From positions 8,492,680 to 8,556,679 of the forward strand of contig NW_023998417.1 in NCBI RefSeq assembly GCF_014805625.2: a DNA stretch of 64,000 nt. Reading direction: 5' to 3'. Within the stretch, counting starts at the first letter, position 1, and each line of letters starts with the position of its first letter. Source of the DNA: Glossina fuscipes (lineage: Eukaryota > Arthropoda > Insecta > Diptera > Glossinidae). The notes beneath the pieces are model-generated. The model worked only from the letters and a program-made list of their open reading frames with translations, did no database searches and was not told where the DNA came from. The position numbers were made by a program, and so were the translations under genes. Below, piece by piece: positions 39,348 to 53,280 of this stretch.

Positions 39348-42300
39348 CCCTTTAATAACATTAACACATGAAACTTGTGAGACCTGTAATCGGCCTAAAT
39401 TCATAAAAATTTGTTTTCATAATTTATGTTTTTTTTTTTTATTTTTTTATTTTTTTTGCTGACTGCTGAGTAAACTTTATTTACATTAAATGACCCTGTG
39501 CTCTCCTTAGCAATAATTCAAAAGCACTTACTTTCAAATATTTTAAAATAATTCTTTTTTTCCATTTTCCTTTCTTCTTTTTTTTTTTTTGAAAAGTTTT
39601 TTTTAAAAATATCTTTTGTCATAAAATTCTGCGGCATAATATACTGGACATGTACGTGTGCATAGTATAAATATGTGTTTTCTTTTATGTAGCTGTACGA
39701 TATGTATATAACTATTTCATGTATGACTAATTTGCTTCCCTGTAATTAAAAACATGCAAATGCCAAATAACAATCCCCGGCCTTTTTGTCGTATAACGGT
39801 TAGAAACCACGAAGTTGTTTAAAAAAAAAAAAAAAAAAAAAAAACTGAAAAAATTTTGCATTTTAGGAAATTGCAAAACAAAAACAAAACTATTGACGAA
39901 TATACTCGAAATAAAGAAAAAATTGATTTCATGAAATTCGTGTCCTACAGTTAGTGCAAGCGAGCTAGTAATTGTGAAAAATATATTTTTTAAAATCAAT
40001 TTTTAAATGAATGTTGATCTCTCTCTTATTCAATATGGCAAAGTTCACTTTCCATTTTATGATTTTAGTTAAAAATTATTTCAGTTAATAAACTTATACG
40101 CATTTTAAGTCCAGAGACTCATCATCATTTTATCTTTCTCTGTAAGCTTTTCCTTAACTTTAAAGAGGGAGAGAGAGAGAGAGATTTTTCTCAAGTAACT
40201 TTTCCGCGTAATAAAGAAATGATTTTTATATAAATTATTTTTTTCCAAAGACATGCCTTATATGTATATCTGGATTGCCATATATGTTTTTCCAGATTGC
40301 ACAACGCACTGTCAAACATTAAATGCTGTAGTGTAAGGTAAACTTTACCAGTGCAATAAATATATTTTGAAGTACATTTAAAGTATTCTTATAACTTAAA
40401 TTAACAAAGCATTGATGACATAGTTTATCGTGAATAGCGATAGCAAGATCTTTAACGCATACATTAATATTTTGTAACAAATTTAAAGCATACTTTAAAG
40501 TGTCGCTTAAAAAAGATTACAAATTTTCCCTATTTTTAAGCGTTGCGTCTCGTGCTTGCATTGATTTATTTATTCTGTACTTAAGAGAGAAATATTTTAG
40601 GCCAATTAAAAATCCGTTTGAATTTCAAGCTTAATTAAAAATTCGTATAAAACTGTAAAAGTAAGTACGCGTTTTGTAAACTTCAAACGCCTGTAAAACA
40701 AAGCCCATTACACCAGCAACTAACCAAATTCTAAATCCTTTGTTTTATAGCACATAAACAGCAACAAAAACAACAACGAAAACAACAATCTTCGCTCACC
40801 CTTTAATTTGTGCAAACACTTCAAAACAAAACAACACTTCAAAAAAAATTGAAATATTCCTTTAAAAAAAAAAAAAAAATACAAAAAAAATACAAAAAAC
40901 AAAGAAAGAAAGCAAAAAAAAAAATCATAATGAAAAGCAACCAACAATCGTTTGTGTGCTTTGAAATCGTTAAAAACTGTATATACTCTCTTAAACACAC
41001 CCCTTTTTACAAATGCGTCATAAAATCAAATTGCAAAAGAAGAAGAAAAAACGAACAGTAAAAAGGAAGCAACAGAAAAAAAAAAGAAAAATTAAAAATA
41101 AAAATAAAAACACACAAAACCCCAACATAACGTACATACTCGACAATATGCAAAGTTTCATAGTTTCCTTTTGAATCATATGAAAACTAAAACACTTCCG
41201 GTTTTGTTTTGTTGTTGTTGTTGTTGTTATTCAACCAAAGCCAATGTACTTTTGTTCGTTCTATATGAGTAACGATAATACTTACTACAAAAAGAAAAAC
41301 CCTAAACACTAACAAACACATTATAGCGCCCTTTAATAAAATTGTATGCATAGGTACATGTACGTGTTTTTGTGTGTGTGTGTGTGTATATGCTTAGTTT
41401 GTTTATATGGGTATTTGTTTGTATGGTTTTTAACAATAACACGCAAATTTGCAATTTTTGTTCTCGACTACATACACAAAATTCGTTCACCAGTTTTTAG
41501 TTTAGTTTAGCTTCTTCTTATTATATATTCTCTTTTCTCTCCTTCACTTCTCCTTTTTTTTGCCTGCATTTTTTTTTTTTTTTTAATCTTTGCATGACGC
41601 ACATTTTTCTATAATTTTCTTTTCGCAAAGCTTTAAGTAGTCGAGTCTCTCTACACATCGTGCTAATGACTTGTGTAATTTCTTTTCGCCGCAACCCTCT
41701 CCCTTTATACTCATTTTTCACTTGTTTGCTGTAGTAATTTTAACTTTTCACCAGCATATTCTATATGAGTTCTTTTCTTCTTTGTTGTTGTTGTTGTTGT
41801 TTTTTTTTTTTCTATTTTGTCTCTTTCCTTGAAAAACTGCATTTTTCTCCTCTATTTAGTTTTACTATATAAACAGTCTTTTTGCATTTAAGTTGAGTGC
41901 ACTTTACTTCCTTTTCCGGTATTTAACAAACAAACAAAAAAAAAAAAAAAAAAAAAAAAAGGAACTTTTATTATGTTACAGAGAGTTCATGACAACAAAA
42001 AACAACAAATAATAAAATAAATCGGTTTGAATCCTTTTTTGCACGTTGCCAACCGCTTGGAGTGTAACACGTATGTAAACGTGTTTTAACATGAATTTTC
42101 ATGAAACAATATAATAATGCATGTTGTGCGGTCAACAACTAATTATAAACACCAATGTACGCTCCCTAAGGCGAAAAGTAAATGCAAGTAATATTCACTA
42201 AAAAAAATATGTTTCATTTTTCTCCAAGTACACGCAATAGTCGGTGGTTGCGTTTACAAGAATTTTACATCGTTTTCTCAAGAAATATTTATTAAATATT

Positions 42301-43514
42301 TCATCATCAACAATATATTTATTACTCATTGCTGCTTAACCATCACAAATACCTTACTATGCCCAATATACCCATAGGAGTTAGAAATCCCAATGAAGAA
42401 ATTATTCCTTCGTTGCTAATAATGGTCTCGAAGGAGATTGAGATTATGACCGCATTAAGCAGCAGCAGCATCGTAGCTTGAAAAATTATGGTTTTTTTTT
42501 TTTTTTTTGATCATTAGGGTAAAACATTCTCTAAAGGAATACTTAGATCTTTTCCGAAAAGTTTAATATTTAAGCTAATATATCTTATTATTAAAAGATA
42601 GTCCTTTTGTTCTGATCAAAGATTGAGCCTTCAATTTCAATGTTCAGTTCAAAAGTTCTGCAAAGTTATCTGGCTTGTCTTGTTAGCCTTGCCACATAGG
42701 ATGCAAAAATTCCATTGAAATTCTTTTATCTTTTGAAAAAAAAAAAAAAAAACGAGAAAACCATATTTCTGGAACAAAAATTAAATCTTTCGCGACAACG
42801 CATCTGTACCATACACCCACCATCACCACCAAATTATTGCTTGCTGCGTACCATTAAAGTAAGTAACAGCCGCATATAGACATACATATGTCAAACGTCG
42901 TGATGAACCAAATAATTGCGAAAAGGTCAATTCGTCACCCTTATCCTATGCCTTCGACAATTGTGTGTTCTGTGCGTACTTGACTTGACGTTATCCATGA
43001 ATAAAATTAACTTATATTGCACACATTAAGCACAAACAATTTCCAACAAATTCCGTGTTATCTTAAGAATAGATCAGCTATTTACAGATAATTCAATTGA
43101 GCCTATGTGTGACACGCTTAATGGAGCAAGATAGTGAAATTGATATGCTGCAAAAATGCAGTCTCAGGCCAATTCGATAGCAATCTATTAAAACACATGT
43201 ACTTGAAATGTACCGAATAAAATTCGTCATATTGTGCTGTATGTGTAAACTTGTTGTATGGTGCATGTGACAAAGAAAAGAGAAGCAAATAATTTAAATT
43301 CAATGCAGAGTATGTAGATGAAAAAAGAAAGAAAAAAACAATTAGTCTTACCATATCCCCGGAGGATATGAAAATCCTTAAAAAAGATTCGCACATGACA
43401 ATATCATCTAAGCCTTGGGTAAAACTCGCCTCACAAGGGAGAATGTAACGCTTCTTCCATTAATAGATAGCTTTCACGAAAAATTCAAATTAAATTACTG
43501 TCGCACATTGTCAA

Positions 43515-43517
<3 letters not shown>

Positions 43518-43552
<35 letters not shown>
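43518..43552 (+). repeat. AT dinucleotide microsatellite
   Basis: AT array with one ATAC interruption near its left end. Confidence 0.93.
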
Positions 43553-43553
<1 letters not shown>

Positions 43554-43797
43554 CGTACATATATATACGTGCACTCACGGAAACAGAAAAAAAGGAAAAA
43601 AAAAAAAAACAATACTTTATTGAGGTGAGACCAGAACGAGTGGTACCACTTAAAATGACATGAAAATAAATGTACATATGTGTAAATTCTTAGTACACGT
43701 TCAAATGGCTATCACTCAGACTTACATTTATTTATGTACAGTAGATGTAAAATGTGTCCTTATAAATAAGTAGCTACACTTCAGCTTATATATATAC

Positions 43798-43808
<11 letters not shown>

Positions 43809-43838
<30 letters not shown>
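43809..43838 (+). repeat. AT dinucleotide microsatellite
   Basis: AT array preceded by ACAT units at 43795-43810. Confidence 0.93.
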
Positions 43839-44098
43839 CTTACAAACATATATATATATGAACAATTTCTATGCACAATATTATATGCTTACTATACTAC
43901 ACTTGATGTGAATGTGTTAAGTGTGTGCAAAATATAACACATGCTTACTTATGAATTTCTCATATGAATCACTTACACATTGGTATGAGCATACCATTGT
44001 ATACACATGTATCTGACATAAAACACAAAGAAATTCATAACTGAAAAGAAGAGACTTAATTAAAAACATTTTTTCTTATTTCACTTTTTAACACATGA

Positions 44099-44130
<32 letters not shown>

Positions 44131-44389
44131 CTATATGTATATGAAAAGTAAATGTAATAAAAAGTAAGAAAAGATATATTTATCGTAATGGCTTATCCAC
44201 TAGCTTGGATATATAAAAAGAATGAGAACCACTTTCTTTATTATATTCATTAACAATAGACGCAGGTATACAAACCTTGTCAAACTCCTTTCCTCACCCA
44301 GATAACCAGAAATGCTTATTAGGATCTTTTATGTACATATATATACATATTATATATATATGTCAATTTGATTAGTATGTGAGTCAGAG

Positions 44390-44822
44390 TTATGCTAAGA
44401 AGGCGGAAAAAATTGAAAGTATAAGAAGGGAGGCGGCACAAACAAAAGATTGACATGGGGGCTGGAAAGACAAAGATCGAAAGTTGGATGGAAAAAACAG
44501 ATGGATAGCTAGGACGGGCAATCGTGCGAACAAAAGGAGGAGAATGAACAAGGCAAAATTGGAAACAGCAATGAAAAGATGAACGAGGTGGGATGGATGA
44601 AATATACAGAAAAGAAAGAAAAGCAAGGAAATGTCTAAAGAATTCTCTGGAGAAAAAGATAAAAAATACAGAATGGATGGACCGCAAGGAAAGGAAGGAA
44701 GCATGTACGGAAAAAAGAAAATTTCGAAAGGACGTATAAAGACAGGGCCTGAAAAAATAGATAGAAAAAGGAAAAGCGAAAGAATCTGCAATAGAAAGGA
44801 TGGACCTCGGTTTGAGAAGTAA
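44390..44822 (+). other. Purine-rich block of unknown origin
   Basis: For about 430 bp the plus strand is made almost wholly of A and G with few T, in words such as GGAAA, GGATGGA and AAAGAAAG. Such a composition removes stop codons from the opposite strand, which explains overlapping minus-strand open frames of 152 and 122 codons. A plus-strand frame of 63 codons from ATG 44631 is Lys/Arg/Gly-rich. I see no splice sites or family motif. It could be a decayed GGAAA-type satellite, a purine tract with structural properties, or an unrecognised exon. Confidence 0.5.
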
Positions 44823-47296
44823 ATAGTCCTAAGATATAAATAAATCAATCCAAACGAATACGTTTATCAACAGTATATCGATAAATACATACATACAAGT
44901 ATGTCTTTTTTTGCTCTACTGAAATGAATCCTAAAGAGAGAGAGAGAGAGAAGTTTTTTTTGACATGATATATCAACCAACTATCACAACAAGTGCTGTA
45001 TGATGAAATCGAGTGTACCGTTAAAATAAATGAAAAATAATAAATCAAATTTATTGTCCAAGTTAGTGAGGCATAGTTACCACTTAGTCTTTGCATATTA
45101 AATTACAAATATAACGTACATAGGAATTGCCGCAAAAATTTATTTTTGATTTACTCGTTTTCTCTTTTTTTTTTCGTTTTTTATATTTTTTTTATCCATT
45201 CAGGAAATATTTTTACTTATGATACCTTTTAGCAAAAACTATCAAAAATTTGTTGACTTTTTCTCATAAATCAAGCGAAAATCCCAGAATGTAAAATATT
45301 TAATTAAATTTATTAAAAAAAAATTTCTACATACATATATATATGTATATATTGAACACTATTTGCACTACATAACATACCATAAAAGCGTAAAGAGCAT
45401 AACAGATATATTTTTAAAAAGTGAATTTTACATCACCAAGCAAACTACTAGATCTATTGAGATATATAATTGCATAACATATGTGAAGGCAGCTTTACCT
45501 TTTAAGTTTCGAAGAATTTTTTTTTTTGTATATTAATAAAAAAAAAAATTCTTCTTTAGCAGAAAAATTGAAAATATCTTAAAAGTCTTCTTTTTTTTTT
45601 TTTTTGCTTTTTAGGGTTATGTTAATAAAATGTAAAATATGCTTGTTAAGCTGTTTATCCTTTGATAGATAGATGGCATGAACTCATTTTGGTTTTTTTG
45701 TTTTTTTTTTTTGCACTTTTAACCACATTTACATGAAATATTTGTACGAAAGCCAATGATGAACTCATTGCAAATTCTGTGCAACTTTGATTTAAAAAAA
45801 TTTATGGAGTGTAAATAATACGCCAAAGGGGGCTTTTTTGATGTAATCAAACTTTTTACATAAACGTTTATGTATTCACTTAACCAAAGAGCATTTGATT
45901 TTCTATTCAGTGCTTTTAGACCGTCTGTTCGGGATATCAAGTGGAATAAACATGCTGGCAGCTTTGATTGATTCTTTAAAAATTCGAATGATATACACAT
46001 TTGCGGAAAATTTATTTATTTACAAATGTTGCGCAGCTTTGAACAATTTTCAAAAAATAAAATCATAATAACCCTTAAGAAAAATGTGAAATATTTAGGT
46101 CATAAACATAAACATATTGTACTTGCCTTGTTGTTGAGTAGCTAAGCACACATGTACAGCATGTACACATGTAAAGCATACCATACAAATTTTATGGATG
46201 AAATTTTAACGTAAAATAAACAGAATTCTTGAAATCTCTCTCTCTCTCTCTCTCTTTGGAATTTTGAGAAGCGTTACCTTGCATATGTGAAAAGCAATTC
46301 GAAAATGCAAGGAGCACAATCAACTCCTCCTTAGAAATTGGATGGAAGAAGAACTTAAAAATTTCTTCGAATACTCTTAAGCTAAGATAACTTTTAGTTA
46401 ATCCTTTCGAGTAAGGAAAGACCAATCACTTTTGGAGACTAGTTTCGAATATGTGTAATAATATAACATCGACAAAGATATATATTCTTTGTTTCATTTC
46501 ACAAAAATTCTATTTTTACTTCTACATTCTCTTTCACCTGCTTATGCATTTGCAATGCCATTCCATTTATCAAAGCAGTCAGTGATCCTTTTCTATAAAG
46601 TAAAAAAGAGCCGCATTTTTTTTTTTTTTTTTTTTTTGTCTATTCGTTCATTTGTTTGCATATGTGTTAGTTGAATGAAAAAATTCTTGAGAGTTAACAA
46701 AAAAAAAACGAAGTCTCTCTAGCCATGCATATGATTATGTCCCTACCTGCCTGGATGTTAAGTGAATTTCAATCGAAAATGTCAAAAACTTTCATCTCTA
46801 GCTCAAATTATCCACATCGCAGTGCAAATATAAGTGACGTTAGAAATCTAAAAAATATAAGAGCTTATACAGGTTTAGAAAGAATCGAGCAAATCGAAAA
46901 AAATGCCTTTGAAGGTAATGTAATATAGCGCAGGTTTTATTAGATATCTTTCGGAAAATTCATTTTTTAGATCACAAGAAGAATTCGATCAAGCGCAAGC
47001 TTTTAAAAGACAGATTAAAAAAAACAATTTTAATGACAAAATGATAAACTCCGGCTCGAGCACTTTGTCATCGTTGCATCTTCAATATGTTCACGTTACG
47101 GTCGTTGACTCATGTTAATGTTTATATCAACGCTTGTATAATAAATTATTCTTAAATAGAATATTTTTCATTGACTTTGAACTTGATAAAGTTTTACTTA
47201 TAAATAAAGGCAGCAGGCAATGTTTTTATGGGTAAAGTTCAATTACTTATCGATTGACCACAAAAGTATACAGGAAATCTGCACGTGCTAAAGGTA

Positions 47297-47334
<38 letters not shown>

Positions 47335-48197
47335 TAATAACTCATTAATCATTAAATAAATGACAAAACGCTCACACATCGAACAATTAAAATTTATACG
47401 TTGAACAATAAATCAACAAACATTAACAGCAGCATACAATGGTGTCTGTTATTGAAACAATAACGATAACAGAGAGAGAACTTTAACCACAAACAATAAC
47501 AAAAGCAATTTAGCACCTTTTTAATCGGACTATAGCTGATGTATAATAAATGTGCGTCTGAACACAACAACAAAACATAATAATAATAAAAGCTTCTTGT
47601 TGTTTTTTTTTTTTTTTTTTGGTTTTTTTTTTTAATATTAATCCTACATGCACGTAAAATCACGGACGAAAATTTATATAAACAATACAATCCGGCTCGT
47701 TTGCATTTTTTTGCCCAAGCTGTATGTTTCCTTTTTTTTTTATGAACGCTGACTATATTTCGCTATCCTAGAATAAAAGCAGTTAGTTGCCTACTGCTGC
47801 TGTATTTATTGTGTATGTGTAACGTTTAACAAATTTTGTATGTAAAATATGCATAAAGCGTGCGTATACGTTATGTGTATAACAACTATGCATGTTTTGA
47901 CATGGAAAAATTAAAAGCAAAAATAGCCTGCGGTAATTGGGTGTTTTACTAGTCATTAAGTCCGTATACATGCATTGCATACAATACCATAACGCAATTG
48001 TATGTCTATCTGTACGCCTTTTTAAGGTAATTGGCGCCTTAATGTTGCTCTTTACAAACACTAATCTCACGCTAAGGATGTTCATTAACAAAACTCTTAG
48101 CCATTCGTGCGTATAACTTTCATAGATTTTCATAGTCAGCAATCGCTGGATATATATATATATAGAATATATACAAATTTGATTGGACTTCACTAGA
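44823..48197. other. AT-rich noncoding sequence
   Basis: No supported gene. Contains GA near 44935-44952, CT at 46235-46255, an eleven-unit CAG array at 47299-47331 and several T-runs near 45534, 45590, 46617 and 47606. Confidence 0.7.
47299..47331 (+). repeat. Perfect CAG repeat of eleven units
   Basis: Eleven uninterrupted CAG units followed by CAA and two TAA triplets. In the glutamine frame the open stretch extends only about twenty codons to the left before a TAA, and no acceptor is convincing, so I do not call it an exon. Confidence 0.95.
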
Positions 48198-48550
48198 AAC
48201 TAGTAACAGATGTCTCTGAAGGTTTAATGTGGGTACACTACCGTGAAGGTTTAATCCCACCGTGCCCGATGGCACACGGAGTGTGAAATACTCGAACTCC
48301 CCGAGGTTAATAATCGACGCAACATAGGGTGCCGAAATCGGCGCACACGTTGCCATAAGAAAGATTAAGTCCTCGAGTACCAGATGAGATACGTTATGGT
48401 CGCATCTCCCCTCTGGTGAGAGCGAGGCAGTATCTAAAGCCTCTGCCCGCAACTCCACACCGAGCAAAAAGGTCTTCCCGCGATTTTTGGGCCAACCACA
48501 GCCAGCAGGAAACTCCCGCTATGGGCCGATCCCGTGGTAACTAGTAACAG
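48198..48550 (-). mobile_element. Short retroposon-like insertion with 12-bp target-site duplication
   Basis: A 329-bp segment (48210-48538), strikingly richer in G and C than its surroundings, is bracketed by the direct repeat AACTAGTAACAG at 48198-48209 and 48539-48550. Near its left edge the word GAAGGTTTAAT occurs twice, about 31 bp apart. Read on the minus strand the insert ends with these two short repeats, as seen at the 3' ends of some LINE-type elements. No poly-A tail and no terminal inverted repeats are visible. The minus strand is open through most of the insert, but I recognise no protein. A 5'-truncated non-LTR retrotransposon or a SINE is the best reading; orientation is tentative. 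Confidence 0.75.
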
Positions 48551-51500
48551 GTAGCAAGGAATATCAAAAACTGGCGCTAAAGTCTATTCTCGATTAGTAT
48601 AACCGAGGAAGGTTCTGAATAATTTTCAGTTCTCGCTAAAAGCTTGCAGTCACGAAAACTGAGATGAAGAAAAAGGAAATTTTTAAAATATTTGCCCCCG
48701 TGTATGACTTCAAATTTTCTAATCACAATTTGTTATCGACACTGATGTGACCATTTCTCCCCTAATACCTAAAAGCAATTCTTCTTCCACCTTCCAATAC
48801 TAAGCATCCAAGAATCGACCCGAAAAAAAATTGTAGATCTAGTTTTTCAGTATTACGGACCACTCCATCACCACCATCACCACCACCACCACCACTACTA
48901 CTATTAGTTTATGAAATCATTTTTAACGTCAAGTTACTGCTCGTTACCGCCCATTTTATTATGAATAATAAACCAACATGTAAATTGTTCATACGATAAA
49001 TTAAAGTTCAAAAGTAAACTTAATATTTATTTTAATACAAAAAGTTGATTTTTTGCTAGCTTTTTACCTTTCTAAATAATATAAATAATCTTTTTACGAG
49101 CTATTTATCTACGCATATTAAATAAATCTTTTATACCTTGGCAATTAAAGTAAGTTTTACTTTGCCATAGAAGTTAAATCGCCAATAGAATAATAATAAG
49201 AAAAAAACACACTTCCACTCGTATTAAAGCAATTATTTTAGAAAGATATTCAAGCGAAAAGAGATAGCTGTTGCCTTGTCTACGGTTCCTTTCTATTATC
49301 AAATTGTTAAATAAAAAATTTTGAAAAATTGTTGAAACATTTTCTTAAACATTTTCAATTGTACAACCAACAACCATACGATGCCAACATACAAATTGTT
49401 ATTAAGTGCATACGTCCACGATTAGAATGAGATTTCAAGTCATACCTTATATTCACCTGTGGGGATAGGTTAGCTGAACCAGACCAGAATCGTCACTTGA
49501 AATTTGCTATATTTAGTTTTACTGAAGCACAATAAAATTAAGAAGAAAGAGAAGGAGAAGGAGAAGGAGACGGAGACGGAGAAGTATGTCCGACTCCTCT
49601 TGGATGGATTAATATGTGTGAAGGATTTTTTTCTCTTGTTTCATTTATTCATGCTTGTTCATGGTCGTGCTTACTTTAACTTGTTATGTACCTTTTCTTA
49701 CTTTATACTTACTTTCTGACTACACATGGTTGCCACATTTATATACATATATACATCCATATAAATGTATAAATACATGCTCAAAAACACGGAGTAACAC
49801 TTAGTGATAGCTCCGGGAGGAATACCGTCAGACGTGGAGGGGATTTTATTGAGATGAAAGTCCTACATTGACTTGAGGACTTAAATGCTTTCCTCCGCCT
49901 TAAAGGAAATCACACACAAACGTATCCGTAAAATTGAAAATTCTGAATTTTTTAGTATCATGACTACTTCAAGTAATAAAACGAAACGAGAAAAGAATAG
50001 CAGTGGCGGAGTAAGGCTGGTGAATAAGGAATATATAGTTTTATTACTGGCCAAATGAATCCTTCTGAATAGTACATATATGCAAGGGCCATGAATTAAG
50101 GCATACATGGATAAGTCTGCACAATAAAAAGATGAGACCAATACGTCCATCATTCCATTTATTTGACGTAAATAAACAAAAAAGAGATTCGGTGAACAAA
50201 TCTATGTCACAAAGAAAACGAAAAAGTTAAATCTCCATGCTCCACATATACTATTGGGTGAAACGTAACTGACGATCAAGTTTATGAGTAATTAGCGGAA
50301 AACGCAGAATGCAGACCTGTTCCTAGTCCATCTATACTAAACTTCCGGTTTTTCTTTTTTTTTTCAGTGTACCATTGACATCTCTGAAAGGTGCTTTACG
50401 CTTAAACATATCGAGAATTTGGTTCCGATTATGAATAAAATTTGCTTTACAGCGTCTCTGGGTTTTACTTCTGCGCTTTGCAAAGTTTTTGACAAAAGAA
50501 TAAAATCTTGATACACCATAATATTGAACGCGAGCAATCGATTTTTATAGTCTTATCTGCTGTAATTTGTCAGTGATGAGTAAAAAAAGCTTTTACTTTG
50601 TTTCGAGTTTACGTGCGATATGGGGCAAGGGTGGCGCCCTTCGATCAATTAGATATACTTTCAAAACCAACTTGCTTGCCAGAATTTACAATATTTTGCC
50701 CAAATTTGAAGTTCATTTTTACGGCCAGGAAAATGTTTCCGACAAACACAACACAGACGGACATACTTAAATTATTTCAGTATTTGATACCCATCAAGTT
50801 TAACATATATTTTTTGTAAAATCTCCCCGTATGTCACAAAGTGAATATATATACGATATATCCACATTTTTCAATGAGGCTGAAGGCCAGCTAAGTTGCA
50901 TTAGATTATAGTTTAGAAATTTGAAAATGAAATACTAAATGGTTTGAATGAATAAACATAAAAACTTTTTAATAAATTCACTTAAGTGTGAAGAGATATT
51001 GATTTATCTTTAAAGCATTCAAAGCATCTTATAGCAATAACTGACCATTAGTATGTATGTAAGATGATCTATTGTGCACAGTGGCAAAGTGTTAAGTGGA
51101 ACTAAAAAGGCAAATATCAAAGAAAATACAAAACATATGACAACGGTGATGAAAAAAAATAAAAGGCGTAGATTGTAAGCAGTAAAGAAATGAGAATCTC
51201 TTGAAAGAGACTACGTATTTTATATAAATAAACGGTAACTTAATCTTATACTTTTAATTTTTAGATATAATTCGTTTGCCATTAGGCAAACACGCAACCA
51301 GGCATATAACAGCATCGCAGCAATGCGAATATCGTGTATAGCTTTGTTTTTTTTTTTCTCAAATCCACAAAATTTCCCTAAACTTTGATTAAAGGATAAA
51401 CTTTGGCTGATTTTTAAATTTATTTCGTGCTTAGTTTCCTTGCTATTACTAATTATTCCGCTACAATGAATTCCAATAATAATTTGGCCAACAACTTAAT

Positions 51501-51699
51501 TCAAAAAAAAAAAAAAAAAAAAAACAAAGACTCTTACTTTTTGTTTAGGCAAAGTAGAGAAAATCAGCGTTTCCCTAATTTACGTTAAAACAATATGTGT
51601 GACAGTTAGTTAAATTTAAATTTCTTTTAATTCTCTTTAAAAGTTAAGTGTTGTTTTATTTTATAATAAGTCTAAAAGTATGAAAAACCCTATTCTCCA
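48551..51699. other. AT-rich noncoding sequence
   Basis: No supported gene. Contains a CCA/CAC array at 48860-48903 and a GGAGAA/GGAGAC purine array at 49541-49584. Between 50640 and 50830 a TCCGTCTGT-like word on the minus strand hints at another diverged dispersed-repeat copy, but I cannot align it with confidence. Confidence 0.65.
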
Positions 51700-51960
51700 C
51701 CTTATTATATTACACGGGTCCAGGTTCGTTTGTCCGTTCGCCTGTCACATGTTTAGCCAGATAGCTTTGTGAACGAAATTTTTGTGATATTTTGATGCAC
51801 TTTGGTATATCGACATGTTTTGGCGTAAGACCGAGTACTAGTAAAAACGGTGGCCACCGAACCACTTTTCCAACCACTGCTTAAAAAGTCATTTTCTTGA
51901 ATAACTTTATTAAGCGTAGTCGTGCAGGGTATTTAGCTGTGAGCCATGACCGACTATAAT
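51700..51960 (+). repeat. Dispersed repeat family, copy 2 (approximate ends)
   Basis: Shares with the segment at 38390-38720 the ordered words TGTCCGTTCG (51731), ACATGTTTTG (51813), CCACTTTTCC (51862) and GAATAACTTTATTAAGCG (51899). The 49-bp spacing between the second and third words is identical in both copies. No coding capacity is seen. Ends are estimated. Confidence 0.7.
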
Positions 51961-52455
51961 GGTTTTACTTGTTAATCTTTAGCACCCTTCTGTCTCATAT
52001 CGTTATCATCACTAAGTCATTACTGAATAGATGGCTTTTCATTAAATGAACCGAAACAGACAGAATCAAAGAACTTTTCTATAAGAGGATTGAATCATTT
52101 CGAATTTACTGAGTCGTATTACGATTTAAATTTTAATACATTTTCGAGCAAGATTTGTTTCTGCTTTCATTCATATGCATTATATAATAGAAACTCAATG
52201 CAATGATAAAATGAATGATGAACTGAATAAATAGTCATTTAAGCAAATTGACATCGACCGTCTGCGTAATTGAGCATGTTTTTATAGCGTGTACAATAGA
52301 TTGCCTACTTTTTCCAACTCTCACGGACATAGGCTGGCTTGTAACAGACTATAAATTATTTAACTATTTAATTTATTGAAATTAAACTAAATGATTTGCA
52401 AACAGGATAATTTATTGACGCGCCCAACGATAATTTTACCCATTTTAATTAACAC

Positions 52456-52490
<35 letters not shown>

Positions 52491-53280
52491 CGGGTTTAAA
52501 ATGATGCAAAAGAGGAAAACATTGCATTTGGCCAAGAACGAATCGTTTTCACTTGCGCTTACGTGGTTGTTTTGACAGTGCTGCTCTTACAAAAGCGACC
52601 CGTATAATTTTCAAATTATCTCTGGTTATGGATGGATAAAACTAAGAAGAAATTTCATTAATACTTGAAACCAAATCTATCAGGAATACACATATAGCAT
52701 TCAAGATTAACTTCATAGTCCTGGGTAAAATTTCGTAATCGCAATTATCGTTCCAATGATTGGTTGAAGGAGTAAAAACAAAATTCATTGTCGCTGTGTA
52801 TGGTATGGTAACTAGGAATAATAAATGCGCTCTGCATCATCTCTAATAATGGATTTTCCTTTCTTTTGTTACAATCATTTAGTTTAACCTAACATAGACA
52901 AGGCAGCGTGTGCGATGAAAACTCATCTAAATTGTTTTGTTTTTATCGAAAACTTATTACAAGCTTCTATCGTACCGTTAAATATATAATTAAAATAGCG
53001 ACCTTATTTATCCGCTTACATTTCTATATCTGTGAACATATAACGATGCAAACCCATAACGATAAATTTAACGCACATTGATACATGCCTGTGCGACATG
53101 GGTCTGCTTCTTTACCGCACGCGGGTTAAGCTCCACCAAAAAAAACCGAACATTTAAATTATAATCTTGAACACGCAATAAAACGATTTTCAAATAAAAC
53201 AACAACTAAGTTAACAAATGTATGTCGGGTTGTGTTTTGTTAGCCGAAAAAACCGCTAAAAGTAGAGTAAAGTAGTGGGC
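51961..53280. other. AT-rich noncoding sequence
   Basis: No supported gene. A poly-A tract of 27 lies at 52464-52490. A small CG-richer patch near 53085-53130 has no other signal. Confidence 0.65.

Larger units (their letters stand above)
38721..44389. other. AT-rich noncoding sequence
   Basis: No supported gene. Repeats include an AAT array at 39317-39346, many poly-A/T tracts between 39040 and 42750, GTT arrays near 41213 and 41785, a GT array near 41369, and AT arrays at 43518-43552, 43809-43838 and 44107-44130. Confidence 0.7.

Noticed and set aside
44390..44848. Minus-strand open frame of 152 codons
   Set aside because: Explained by the purine-rich composition of the plus strand, which removes stops from two overlapping minus frames at once; kept only as a compositional finding.
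47235..47336. CAG array as a poly-Gln exon
   Set aside because: The frame is open for only about 33 codons between stops, and no convincing acceptor precedes it.
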